Part shown: in pieces, positions 24,078 through 32,087 of the stretch
How positions within the stretch are numbered: position 1 is the stretch's first letter
Layout: the number at the start of each line of letters is the position of its first letter
Assembly: GCA_037190665.1 (NCBI GenBank)
Contig: JBBCJT010000137.1
Coordinates: 13,541 to 77,540 of the forward strand
Length of the DNA: 64,000 nt
Origin: JBBCJT01 sp037190665
GTDB taxonomy: Bacteria > Pseudomonadota > Alphaproteobacteria > Acetobacterales > Acetobacteraceae
Direction: 5' to 3'
Translations under genes and position numbers: made by a program
Notes under the pieces: model-generated
What the model saw: only the letters and a program-made list of their open reading frames with translations
Database searches by the model: none
What the model was told of the DNA's origin: nothing

Positions 24078-25510
24078 GGCGGCTCGACGCGCTGGATGCA
24101 CTTCGGCCTGACTACGACCTCGTTGTGGTCGGTGCGGGACCTGCCGGCCTGTCCGCCGCCAGCGAGGCCGCGCGGCACAGGCTGTCGGTGCTGCTGGTGG
24201 ACGAAGCGCCAAGCCCCGGCGGGCAGATCTACCGCGCGGTGACGGAAACGCCGCTCCAGAACCGTGCCGTGCTGGGTCCAGACTACTGGCGTGGCGAGGC
24301 CATCGCCGCTTCCTTCGCCGCTTCCGGGGCGGACTACCTGCCACAGGCCACGGTCTGGCATCTGGATGCCGAGCGATGCATCGGGCTTTCGCTGAACGGT
24401 CACGCCGCGACAGTGACCGCGGGCCGCGTGGTGCTCGCGACCGGCGCGTTGGAACGCCCGTTTCCCGTTCCGGGCTGGACGCTTCCCGGGGTGATGAGCG
24501 TGGGTGCCGCCCAGACCCTGCTGAAATCCTCCGGCATCGTCGCGCAGGGGCGGGTGGTGCTGGCCGGATGCGGTCCGCTGCTGTGGCTGCTTGCCAGCCA
24601 GTATCTCGCAGCCGGTCATCCGCCGACGGCGATCCTGGACACCACGCCCGCCGGGAACTGGCGGGCTGCCCTGGGCGCGGCCGGCGGCTTCCTGCGGTCG
24701 CCCTATCTGCGCAAGGGGCTGGGGCTGATGCTGCGCGTGCGGCGTACGGTGAAGGTCATCGGCGGGGTTACCGGCCTGTCGATCGAAGGCACCGAGGCGC
24801 ATGCCACGTCGGTGACCTATCGCCGTAGCGGGCAGGATGCGCGGATCGCCGTGGACCACGTGCTGCTGCATCAGGGCGTGACGCCGAACGTGAACCTCGC
24901 CAACGCCGCCGGCTGCGCGTTCGTCTGGGATGAGGAGCAGGCCTGCTTCCGCCCGACGGTCGATGACTGGGGCAATTCCAGCCTCGACGGCATCGCCATC
25001 GCCGGCGACGGGGCGGGCATCGGCGGTGCGGAGATTGCCGCCTGCGCCGGCCAGCTCGCGGGGCTGGAAGCCGCGCGCGTTCTGGGCCGCATCGACGAGG
25101 CGGAACGGGATCGGCTGGCGGCGCCTTCACGTGAGAGGATGCGCCTTTACGGCCGCGGCCGTGCCTTTCTCGATCGGCTCTATCGGCCGGCGCCGCACTT
25201 CCGGCAGGCCCATGACGATGCCGTGGCGTGCCGCTGCGAGGAAGTGACGGGGCGCCAGATCCGCGAGGCCGTGACGATGGGCGTGCCCGGACCCAACCAG
25301 CTCAAGGCCATGTACCGGTGCGGCATGGGGCCGTGTCAGGGACGGCTGTGCGGGCTGACCGTGGTGGAGACGATCGCGGCGGCGCGCGGCGTGTCGCCGG
25401 CGGAGGTCGGCTACTACCGGCTGCGCACGCCGGTGAAGCCACTGACGCTGGCGGAACTGGCAAGCATGCCGGCGTCGGAGGCGGACCGGAAAGCGGTGGT
25501 GCGGATCTGA
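24074..25510 (+). CDS. FAD/NAD(P)-binding oxidoreductase with 2Fe-2S site, OoxA/HcnB/LhpE-like
   Basis: Flavoprotein of 478 residues. The first dinucleotide fold is YDLVVVGAGPAGLSAASEAA, the central ATGALERPFPVPGWTLPGVM is the family signature, and a second fold follows. The C-terminal BFD-like iron-sulfur site reads ACRCEEVTGRQI and CGMGPCQGRLCG. The only reasonable start is TTG at 24074, overlapping the previous stop as TTGA; later GTG codons would remove the first FAD strand. It is the third subunit of the amine dehydrogenase set and is followed after 82 bp by a class II aldolase gene. Confidence 0.88.
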   Translation: MRRLDALDALRPDYDLVVVGAGPAGLSAASEAARHRLSVLLVDEAPSPGGQIYRAVTETPLQNRAVLGPDYWRGEAIAASFAASGADYLPQATVWHLDAERCIGLSLNGHAATVTAGRVVLATGALERPFPVPGWTLPGVMSVGAAQTLLKSSGIVAQGRVVLAGCGPLLWLLASQYLAAGHPPTAILDTTPAGNWRAALGAAGGFLRSPYLRKGLGLMLRVRRTVKVIGGVTGLSIEGTEAHATSVTYRRSGQDARIAVDHVLLHQGVTPNVNLANAAGCAFVWDEEQACFRPTVDDWGNSSLDGIAIAGDGAGIGGAEIAACAGQLAGLEAARVLGRIDEAERDRLAAPSRERMRLYGRGRAFLDRLYRPAPHFRQAHDDAVACRCEEVTGRQIREAVTMGVPGPNQLKAMYRCGMGPCQGRLCGLTVVETIAAARGVSPAEVGYYRLRTPVKPLTLAELASMPASEADRKAVVRI

Positions 25511-25592
25511 GTCGCGCCCTGACCGGCCGGGCCGCGTTGACGCGCCGTACCCGGCCTGCAAGGCTTTCCATCCGATCGCGCGGGAGGCTTCC

Positions 25593-26336
25593 ATGTCATC
25601 TGCAACCCAGGGGCCGAGCAACAAGGCTAAATGGCAGGAAGCGCGCCTCGACCTCGCCGCCGCCCTGCGCTGGGCGTCTCGCCTTGGTCTGCACGAAGGC
25701 GTCTGCAACCACTTTTCCGTCATGCTCGCGCCGGACCGCTTCCTGATCAACGCGCACCGTATGCACTGGTCCAAGGCGAAGGCGAGCGGGCTGCTGGTCA
25801 TCGACGATCAGAACAACGTGGTGGAGGGCGAAGGCCGCCCCGCCATGACGGGGTTCAACATCCATGTGCCGATGCATCTGCAGACCGGGCATCGCGTGAT
25901 CTTGCACACGCACATGCCCTATGCCACCGCGCTCACCTGCATCCGCGGCGGGCGGCTGGAGATGGTCCATCAGAACGCCGGCCGCTTCCACGGCCTGTGC
26001 GCCTATGACGAGGACTTCAACGGCTTCGCGCTCGGCACCGACGAGGGCACGCGGATGGCGGGGATGATGAAGGACCATCGCGTCCTGTTCCTCGGCAACC
26101 ACGGTGTCGTGGTGGCGGGCGAGACGGTGGCCGATGCCTTCGACGATCTCTACTACCTGGAGCGTGCTTGCGAGGTGCAGGTGCTGGCGATGTCCACCGG
26201 CCGCCCGCTGATGCACATCCCGGACGAGAAGCTGCCCCGCCTGCGCGACTTCCCGACAAGGCGCGAGAACGCACACATGTTCCTCGCGGCGGTGCGCGAG
26301 ATCCTGGACGAGGAAGAGCCCGCCTACGCCTCCTGA
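25593..26336 (+). CDS. Class II aldolase/adducin-family protein
   Basis: Predicted metal-dependent aldolase or decarboxylase-like enzyme of 247 residues. The family motifs are GLHEGVCNHFSVML at the N-terminus, VILHTHMPYATAL (metal-binding His-x-His) and LGNHGVVVAGETVADAF (third metal histidine). Family members act on sugar phosphates (fuculose, ribulose) or related hydroxy-keto acids. It ends the run that begins with the three-component amine dehydrogenase and may cleave the carbon skeleton produced there. Its 3' end overlaps the convergent DAO gene by 13 bp. Confidence 0.9.
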   Translation: MSSATQGPSNKAKWQEARLDLAAALRWASRLGLHEGVCNHFSVMLAPDRFLINAHRMHWSKAKASGLLVIDDQNNVVEGEGRPAMTGFNIHVPMHLQTGHRVILHTHMPYATALTCIRGGRLEMVHQNAGRFHGLCAYDEDFNGFALGTDEGTRMAGMMKDHRVLFLGNHGVVVAGETVADAFDDLYYLERACEVQVLAMSTGRPLMHIPDEKLPRLRDFPTRRENAHMFLAAVREILDEEEPAYAS

Positions 26337-27556
26337 CCGGACCTGTCTGCCGCGCTGCCGGCGCTGTCGGGGCGGGCTTGTGCCAACGACCGGCTGTCGA
26401 ACTCGCGCCGGAAGTGTTCGGCCTCCGTCACCTGTCCCGTCGCGAAGCGCGTGATGGGGAACAGGTCCAGCGGCGTCGCCGTGCGCCCATCCAGCAGCAG
26501 GTCCGCCAGCACCGCGCCGACGCCCGGGCCGAGCTGGAAGCCGTGCCCGCAGAAGCCGAAGGCATGCCATAGCCCCGGTGTCGTGCCGCTGGGGCCGATC
26601 ACGGGCAGCATGTCGGGCAGATAGGCCTCGATCCCGGACCAGACCCGCAGCAGCGTCGCCCCGTGCAGGCGCGGAACGGCGCGGAGCAGATGGCCCATCG
26701 CGGCGAGCGTCCTGCGGGGGTCGACAGGCGCGCGGTTGGCGACGGGATCGGATGATCCGCGCGGATAGCCCGCAACCACGATCTGGCCTTGCGGGGTCTG
26801 ACGGAAGATGACGCTGCCATCCACCGCCTGCACCGATGGCCGCATGAAATACGGAACGGCATCGGTCACGAACTGGGGCGGGCCGGCCGGGACGACAGGG
26901 GCCGTTTCGCCGAACCATCCCGCGACCTCCGGCGCCCAGGCACCGGCGACGTTCACGAGCTGATCGGCCGCGATGATCCCGCCACCATCCGTCTCGATGC
27001 GGAAGGCGCCGCCGCTGTGCGCGGCGGCGATGACGCGCGCGCCTTCCCGTATCTCCGCGCCGCGCGCACGGGCAGCGCGGGCCACAGCGGGCGTGACGAG
27101 GCGCGGGTTGGCCACCGCGTCACGCGCAGACCAGGACGCCACACTGAAGCCCTTCAGCCAGGGCCAGCGCGCGGCCAGCGCCGCCGCATCCAGCACCTCG
27201 GTCGTCATGCCGTGCGCCGCGGCCTCCTTCGCGGTCTTCTCCGCTTTCGCGATCTCCTGCGCATCGTCGCGCGCCGCGTAGAGATGGCCGGTGGCGTCGA
27301 ACTCGCAGTCCTCGCCGACATGGTCGCGCAGCCGCTCCCAGATCTCCGCCGCGCGGATCGCGAGCGGAAGCTGTCCCGGGTGGCGGCCCTGGATGCGGAG
27401 ATTGCCGTAGTTCACGCCGCTGGCCTGCGCGCCGACCGCGCCCTTCTCCAGCACCAGCACGGGATGGTCCGGATCGCGACGGCGCAGCATCAACGCGGTC
27501 CAGCAGCCCATCAGACCGCCGCCGATGATGGCGGTGCCGGTGCGGGTGACGCTCAC
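26324..27556 (-). CDS. FAD-dependent oxidoreductase (DAO family), catalytic subunit of second amine dehydrogenase set
   Basis: Flavoprotein of 410 residues. The N-terminal fold is GTAIIGGGLMGCWTALMLRR; the C-terminal DAO core is RVWSGIEAYLPDMLPVIGP and FGFCGHGFQLGPGVGAVLA. It is the last gene of the leftward IclR operon and overlaps the preceding OoxA/HcnB-like gene by 4 bp. By position and family it is the OoxB/HcnC-like subunit of a second three-component enzyme. It differs clearly from the 373-residue counterpart at 22667, so the two sets are not a recent duplication. Confidence 0.88.
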   Translation of the reverse strand: MSVTRTGTAIIGGGLMGCWTALMLRRRDPDHPVLVLEKGAVGAQASGVNYGNLRIQGRHPGQLPLAIRAAEIWERLRDHVGEDCEFDATGHLYAARDDAQEIAKAEKTAKEAAAHGMTTEVLDAAALAARWPWLKGFSVASWSARDAVANPRLVTPAVARAARARGAEIREGARVIAAAHSGGAFRIETDGGGIIAADQLVNVAGAWAPEVAGWFGETAPVVPAGPPQFVTDAVPYFMRPSVQAVDGSVIFRQTPQGQIVVAGYPRGSSDPVANRAPVDPRRTLAAMGHLLRAVPRLHGATLLRVWSGIEAYLPDMLPVIGPSGTTPGLWHAFGFCGHGFQLGPGVGAVLADLLLDGRTATPLDLFPITRFATGQVTEAEHFRREFDSRSLAQARPDSAGSAADRSGQEA

Positions 27557-28935
27557 GGCGCCGCGGCCTCCTGCGCGAGCGCGGCGTCCAGCGGGATCGG
27601 CTTCACGGGCGCCTGACCGCGGAGCCGGCCCACTTCATCCAGCGGCCGGTCGAGCGCCTGAGACATCGCCTCCGCCATGGCCGATCCGCAGAAGCGCGCC
27701 TGACAGCGCCCCATGCCGCAGCGGGTCAGCGCCTTCGCACGATTGATCTCGCGCGGCCCGAGCGGTTTCGCGAGCGCGGCGCGGAGTGCGCCGAGCGTCA
27801 CCGCCTCGCAGCGGCAGAGCAGCGTCTCCTCCGGCGTCGTCCGCAGCCAGTGGCCCGGCCAGGCAAAGGCCCGCGTCAGGTCGCGCTGAAAGGCGCGCAA
27901 CCGGGTGAGGCGCAGCCGCAGCGCCCGGAGTTCCTCCGCCGGCACCGTCCTGCCAAGATCGGCCAGCATCGCCCAGCCGGCGAGCCTTCCGCTGAGTTCG
28001 GCAGCCTCCGCCCCGCCGATCGCGCAGCCATCGCCGGCGGCGTAGAGGCCGGGCCCGCAGCGGCCATCTGCATCCGTCGCCGGCAGCCATTGGCGAAAGG
28101 TCGGATCGAAACGGAGCGTCGCGCCCGCCAGGTCCGAGAGCTGCGTCTCCGGCCGCAGCCCGAAACCGAGCGCCACGGCATCGCAGGCGATCCTTCGTTC
28201 GGCGCCGCCGTGGTTGGTGAACCGGATCGCTTCGGCCCGCGTCTCGCCTTCGACAACCAGCCCGGTCACGCCATGCAGGATCGGAACGCCGGCGGCGCGC
28301 AGCCGCGCCATGTACGACAGCCCGCGCGCGAGGATGCGCGTCCCGCTGCGGGCGAGACCCGGCAGAGCGCGCAGCTTCGCCGCGAAGCGCGTGGTGTCGA
28401 GGACGGCCGCCACCTCCACACCCATCGTGTGGTATTGCAGCGCCGCGAGGTACAGCAGCGGAGAGGCGCCGGCGAAGACCACGCGGCGGCCGATCGCCGC
28501 GCCCTGATCCTTCAGCAGCACCTGCGCCCCGCCGAGCGAGAACACGCCCGGCAACGTCCAGCCCGGTACCGGCAGCAGACGGTCCGTCGCTCCCGTGGCC
28601 AGCAGCAGCGCCGCCGGGCGGAGCGTGGTGATCCGCGCTCCCTCCGCGAGGAAGACTTCGCCGTCCTGCACGGTCCAGGCGAGGTGCCGCGGTCGATGGT
28701 CCACTCTGCCGGCAACGGCGGCAAAGGCGGCGTGGACGCGGGTGAAGTCCGCCGCGCCGGCGCGGCCCAGCAGCCGCTTCTTGTCCGGCGTCACCGGCGC
28801 GCCGGGCTGCCGCCAGACCTGCCCGCCCGGCCGCTCCGCCTCGTCCACCAGCACGGGGCGCAACCCGTGTTCCGCCAGCAGCGCGGCGGCGGCCATCCCC
28901 GCCGGGCCGGCGCCGACGATGGCGACGCTAGTCAC
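27553..28935 (-). CDS. FAD/2Fe-2S oxidoreductase, OoxA/HcnB-like (second set)
   Basis: Flavoprotein of 460 residues. VAIVGAGPAGMAAAALLAEHG starts at residue 4, followed by ATGATDRLLPVPGWTLPGVF and a second nucleotide fold (RVVFAGASPLLYLAAL). The C-terminal cluster site reads LCRCEAVTLGALRAAL and CGMGRCQARFCG. It shares the layout of the protein at 24074 but has many differences. It overlaps its downstream DAO partner by 4 bp and the upstream 2Fe-2S gene by 8 bp. Confidence 0.88.
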   Translation of the reverse strand: MTSVAIVGAGPAGMAAAALLAEHGLRPVLVDEAERPGGQVWRQPGAPVTPDKKRLLGRAGAADFTRVHAAFAAVAGRVDHRPRHLAWTVQDGEVFLAEGARITTLRPAALLLATGATDRLLPVPGWTLPGVFSLGGAQVLLKDQGAAIGRRVVFAGASPLLYLAALQYHTMGVEVAAVLDTTRFAAKLRALPGLARSGTRILARGLSYMARLRAAGVPILHGVTGLVVEGETRAEAIRFTNHGGAERRIACDAVALGFGLRPETQLSDLAGATLRFDPTFRQWLPATDADGRCGPGLYAAGDGCAIGGAEAAELSGRLAGWAMLADLGRTVPAEELRALRLRLTRLRAFQRDLTRAFAWPGHWLRTTPEETLLCRCEAVTLGALRAALAKPLGPREINRAKALTRCGMGRCQARFCGSAMAEAMSQALDRPLDEVGRLRGQAPVKPIPLDAALAQEAAAP

Positions 28936-29233
28936 GGCGAGCGGGCTCCGGCGCGGCGGTCAGCAGCTCCATGCCCGCGGCCACGCGCGTCGTGCAGGCG
29001 CGCAGGCGGCTGCCGTCGGGCAGCCAGACCCAGCAATCCTGACACGCGCCCATCAGGCAGAAGCCGGCGCGCGGTGCGCCGTCCACCTCATGCCGGCGCA
29101 ACTGCGCGCCATGGCTCAGCATGGCGACGAGCAGGCTCTCTCCCTCGAACGCCTCCGCCGTTGCGCCGTCGATGCGGATCGGCACGCGTGGCGCCTGCCG
29201 GTCGAGCAGCCTGTGCAGCAGCGCCCCGGCCAT
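28928..29233 (-). CDS. 2Fe-2S ferredoxin-like subunit (second set)
   Basis: Protein of 101 residues with the cluster segment GFCLMGACQDCWVWLPDG and a fourth cysteine in LRACTTRV, the HcnA/OoxC pattern. The start MAGALLHRLLD at 29233 leaves a 5-bp gap to the preceding Rossmann-fold gene. It is the electron-transfer link of the second three-component amine dehydrogenase. Confidence 0.87.
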   Translation of the reverse strand: MAGALLHRLLDRQAPRVPIRIDGATAEAFEGESLLVAMLSHGAQLRRHEVDGAPRAGFCLMGACQDCWVWLPDGSRLRACTTRVAAGMELLTAAPEPARRD

Positions 29234-29238
29234 GGCGA

Positions 29239-30327
29239 TCAGGCCCGCGCCGCCTGCAACCGGTCGCGCAGCGCGGCCATGTCGGCATGCACGGCCTCGA
29301 GGTCGCGCAGCGCGAACCCGCCGGCAAGGTCGGGGCTGAGGACGCGGAGCCGGTCGTGCAGCACGCCGGTGTAGGTGACCTGTCCGTCCGGCGAGACCAG
29401 CAGCCCGTTGCGCGCCTCGAAGCTCTCGTTCCAGGCGGCGGCCTCCTCCCGCGACAGGCCGGGCGGCAGGTCGAGCGCCAGCGCGCCGTCGCGCCAGCGC
29501 ACCGGATAGCCGCCGGGCAGCCCGAGCGCGCCGGGCGCATGCGCGGCGATCTCGGTGCCCGGCGTCGCCATGGCGACCAGCAGCGGGACGCTGGCGGACC
29601 CCGAGACCTCGATCGCCGGCTCCGGCGTCAGGCGTATCCCGGCGAAGCGCGCGTGAACGTCCGGCACCTCCGCGCCGTCCAGCCAGACGCGCGGCGGGGG
29701 GAAGCCGCTGCGTTCCTCCACGGGCCGGCGCCACGCGCCGATCGTCTGGTAATGCGCCAGCACCTTCACACGCGCGTCGGGCCCGAGCGCGCCGGCGAAG
29801 GCGGAAGACAGGATGCCGACATTGCCGACGCCGCAGGCGACCGGCAGGCCCAGCCCGGCCAGCATCCCGTTCACCACATCCGGGAAGCAGCAATTCACCA
29901 GCACGGCGCGCGAGCCGGCGCGCTGCATGGCACGGCCGACCCGTGCGGAGAGCAGCGCCTGAAAGACGGCAGTGGCGCTCAGCCCGCCCTCGGCTACCAG
30001 ACGCGACCATGCATCGCCCGTGCGCGCGATGACGGAGGAGGTCTGCACGGAAGCACCCTGCACGACGACATCGGGCCGCGCCGCCTCGATCGCCGGCCGT
30101 GCGGCGTCGGCGCTCGAAAGGTCGACCACCACCGCTTCCGCGCGAACCTCCGTGCCGAAGGTGGCGGCGCGCGCGTTGCAGGCGGTGACGAGCCAGGCCA
30201 GGCGCGCGGCATCGCGCCCGGCGAGCACGAGGCGGATGGGATGCCGCGCGGTCGCCGCGATGTCGCAGGCGATCCGCGTGGCGAAGGCGCCGGTGCCGAA
30301 CACCATGATGCAGCCAGGGCCGTTCAT
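29239..30327 (-). CDS. NAD(P)-binding Rossmann-fold protein, saccharopine-dehydrogenase-like
   Basis: Protein of 362 residues. It starts MNGPGCIMVFGTGAFATRIA, a nucleotide-binding fold, and shows RLVLAGRDAARLAWLV and VVQGASVQTSSVIA, as in saccharopine-dehydrogenase-like or reductase domains. The C-terminal half is not recognised. The gene lies between an IclR regulator (4-bp overlap) and the 2Fe-2S subunit of the amine dehydrogenase set. A role in making or reducing an imine or opine-type intermediate fits the context but is inferred. A true saccharopine dehydrogenase is unlikely without lysine genes. Confidence 0.6.
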   Translation of the reverse strand: MNGPGCIMVFGTGAFATRIACDIAATARHPIRLVLAGRDAARLAWLVTACNARAATFGTEVRAEAVVVDLSSADAARPAIEAARPDVVVQGASVQTSSVIARTGDAWSRLVAEGGLSATAVFQALLSARVGRAMQRAGSRAVLVNCCFPDVVNGMLAGLGLPVACGVGNVGILSSAFAGALGPDARVKVLAHYQTIGAWRRPVEERSGFPPPRVWLDGAEVPDVHARFAGIRLTPEPAIEVSGSASVPLLVAMATPGTEIAAHAPGALGLPGGYPVRWRDGALALDLPPGLSREEAAAWNESFEARNGLLVSPDGQVTYTGVLHDRLRVLSPDLAGGFALRDLEAVHADMAALRDRLQAARA

Positions 30328-31208
30328 CGTCGTGCCTCCCTCGGCATGGACTGCGACAGCGCGGCCGCGGCGGCCATCACCAGCGGCGCGAAGCGTTCCA
30401 CCGCGGCCTCGGGCCCGGAGCGGGCGAGCGAGACGGCGACGTTCACCGCCGCGGAAGGCGCACCGTCCGGACCGAGGATCGCCGCGGCGATCGAGACGTC
30501 GCCGGGATAGATCTCCTGCACGGCGATGGCGAAGCCCTTCGCCGCCGCCTCGTCCAGCCGCGCGAGCAGGGCGGGCAGGTCCGTGGTGGTGTGCTGCGTG
30601 TACGCGACGCGATTGGAGGCCTGGAGCAGCGCCTCCGCCTCCGCGCGGGGCAGGCGGGACAGCATGGCGCGCCCCGGCGCGGTGCAATAGGCCGGCAGGC
30701 GACTGCCCACCCGCACGTTGGTCTGCAGCATGTGCCGGCTCACGAGACGGGAGAGGTAGACGATCTCAGGCCCGTCGAGGACCGTAAGGCTGACGGCTTC
30801 CTCCGTGGTGCGGCTGAGATCGAGCAGATACGGCGCGGCACGGTCCACGAGCACACTCGAACGGATGAAGCGATAGCCAAGCTCGAGCGTGCGCAGCGTG
30901 AGTTCGTAGTGGCGCGTGCGCGGGTCCTTCCGCAGGTAGCCGAGCCGTTCGAGCGTGTGGGCGAAGCGTTGCGCCGCACTGCGGTCGAGGCCGGATGCGG
31001 TCACGATCTCGGCAAGGCTCAGGCTGTTCGCCCCCGGCCCGAAGGTGTCGAGCACGCGGAAGGCCTTCTCCACCGAATTGACGAACAGCGCGTCCGTACC
31101 GGCTCCGGCCGCCGTGCGGTCGGCGGGCCGGGCTGGGTTGCGCGCGGGTGCCTGCGGCCGGGTTGTCAGCGTGGTGGTCTCCGATGGCGACGTTGACAGC
31201 GCATGCAA
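30324..31208 (-). CDS. IclR-family transcriptional regulator
   Basis: Regulator of 294 residues. A disordered N-terminal stretch of about 40 residues precedes the wHTH (VNSVEKAFRVLDTFGPGANS, SLAEIVTASGLDRSAAQRFA). The GAF-like effector domain ends with PSAAVNVAVSL. No ATG is available upstream of the HTH; TTG at 31208 is the best start. It heads the leftward operon with the second amine dehydrogenase set (ATGA overlap with the next gene) and is divergent from the crotonase gene at 31311. Two palindromes lie in the 102-bp gap. Confidence 0.9.
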   Translation of the reverse strand: MHALSTSPSETTTLTTRPQAPARNPARPADRTAAGAGTDALFVNSVEKAFRVLDTFGPGANSLSLAEIVTASGLDRSAAQRFAHTLERLGYLRKDPRTRHYELTLRTLELGYRFIRSSVLVDRAAPYLLDLSRTTEEAVSLTVLDGPEIVYLSRLVSRHMLQTNVRVGSRLPAYCTAPGRAMLSRLPRAEAEALLQASNRVAYTQHTTTDLPALLARLDEAAAKGFAIAVQEIYPGDVSIAAAILGPDGAPSAAVNVAVSLARSGPEAAVERFAPLVMAAAAALSQSMPREARR

Positions 31209-31217
31209 TCACGTAAT

Positions 31218-31252
31218 GATATTCTGCGATATCGGTAATCGCAACGCGATTA
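31218..31252. promoter_or_regulatory. Candidate IclR operators (two palindromes)
   Basis: TAATCGC - AAC - GCGATTA (31236-31252) is a perfect 7-bp dyad. GATAT - TCTGCG - ATATC (31218-31233) is a second dyad, only 2 bp away. Both are AT-richer than the surroundings and sit between the divergent IclR and crotonase genes. Confidence 0.55.
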
Positions 31253-31310
31253 TAGACTGCGGATTCCCATCACCCCGCCGTGCCCCGGCGCGGCCAGAGG
31301 AGCGCGCGCC

Positions 31311-32087
31311 ATGGCAGATTTCATTCTTCGTGAGACACGCGGGGCCGTTGCCATCATCACCCTGAACCGGCCGGATGTGCTGAACGCCTGGCACACGCCG
31401 ATGCGCGAAGCCCTCGTCGCCGCGCTCGACGCTGTGGAGAATGATGACGCGATCCGCGCCGTCGTCATGACCGGGACGGGCGATCGTGCCTTCGGCGCGG
31501 GGCAGGACCTGAACGAGACGAAGACGTTCGATCCCGACCGTGCGGAGCTTTGGATCGGGGAATGGGAGCGGCTCTACGATCGCATCCGTTCGCTCTCGAA
31601 GCCGCTGGTCATGGCGCTCAATGGTCTTGCCGCGGGCTCGGCTTTCCAGGTGGCGCTGCTCGGCGACTTCCGCATCGGCCACCCCGAGGTGACGATGGGG
31701 CAGCCCGAGATCAACTCCGGCATCGCCAGCACCACCGGGCCGTGGATCATGCGCGAGATGATCGGCATCGCCCGCACCATCGACCTTACCCTGTCCGGCC
31801 GCATGATGGATGCGGCAGAGGCCGAGCGGATCGGCCTGATCAACCGGATCGTGCCGCCGGAGGAGGTTCTGCCCGCCGCGCTGGCGCTCGCCGCGGAACT
31901 GGCCGACAAGCCGCCGGTCGCGATGCGGCTGAACAAGGCGCGCTTCCGCGAGGTGACCGAAGCCGGCTTCCGCGACTGCCTCGCCGCAGGCGTCCGCAAC
32001 CAGCGCCAGAGCTACGGAACAGGCGAACCCGCGCGGATGATGGAACAGTTCCTGGCCGTTCGCGCTGCCCGCAAGGCCGGCGGCTGA
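31311..32087 (+). CDS. Enoyl-CoA hydratase/isomerase (crotonase) family
   Basis: Acyl-CoA hydratase-like protein of 258 residues. The first oxyanion-hole segment is AFGAGQDLNE; the second reads ALNGLAAGSAFQVALLGDFR, with Ser where a glycine is usual. The catalytic-glutamate region is MGQPEINSGIAS. The TGA overlaps the ATG of the acyl-CoA ligase gene by one base, so the two act together on one acid. The pair recalls CaiD/CaiC-like carnitine-related modules, but no CaiA or CaiB is present and the substrate is not determined. Confidence 0.92.
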   Translation: MADFILRETRGAVAIITLNRPDVLNAWHTPMREALVAALDAVENDDAIRAVVMTGTGDRAFGAGQDLNETKTFDPDRAELWIGEWERLYDRIRSLSKPLVMALNGLAAGSAFQVALLGDFRIGHPEVTMGQPEINSGIASTTGPWIMREMIGIARTIDLTLSGRMMDAAEAERIGLINRIVPPEEVLPAALALAAELADKPPVAMRLNKARFREVTEAGFRDCLAAGVRNQRQSYGTGEPARMMEQFLAVRAARKAGG

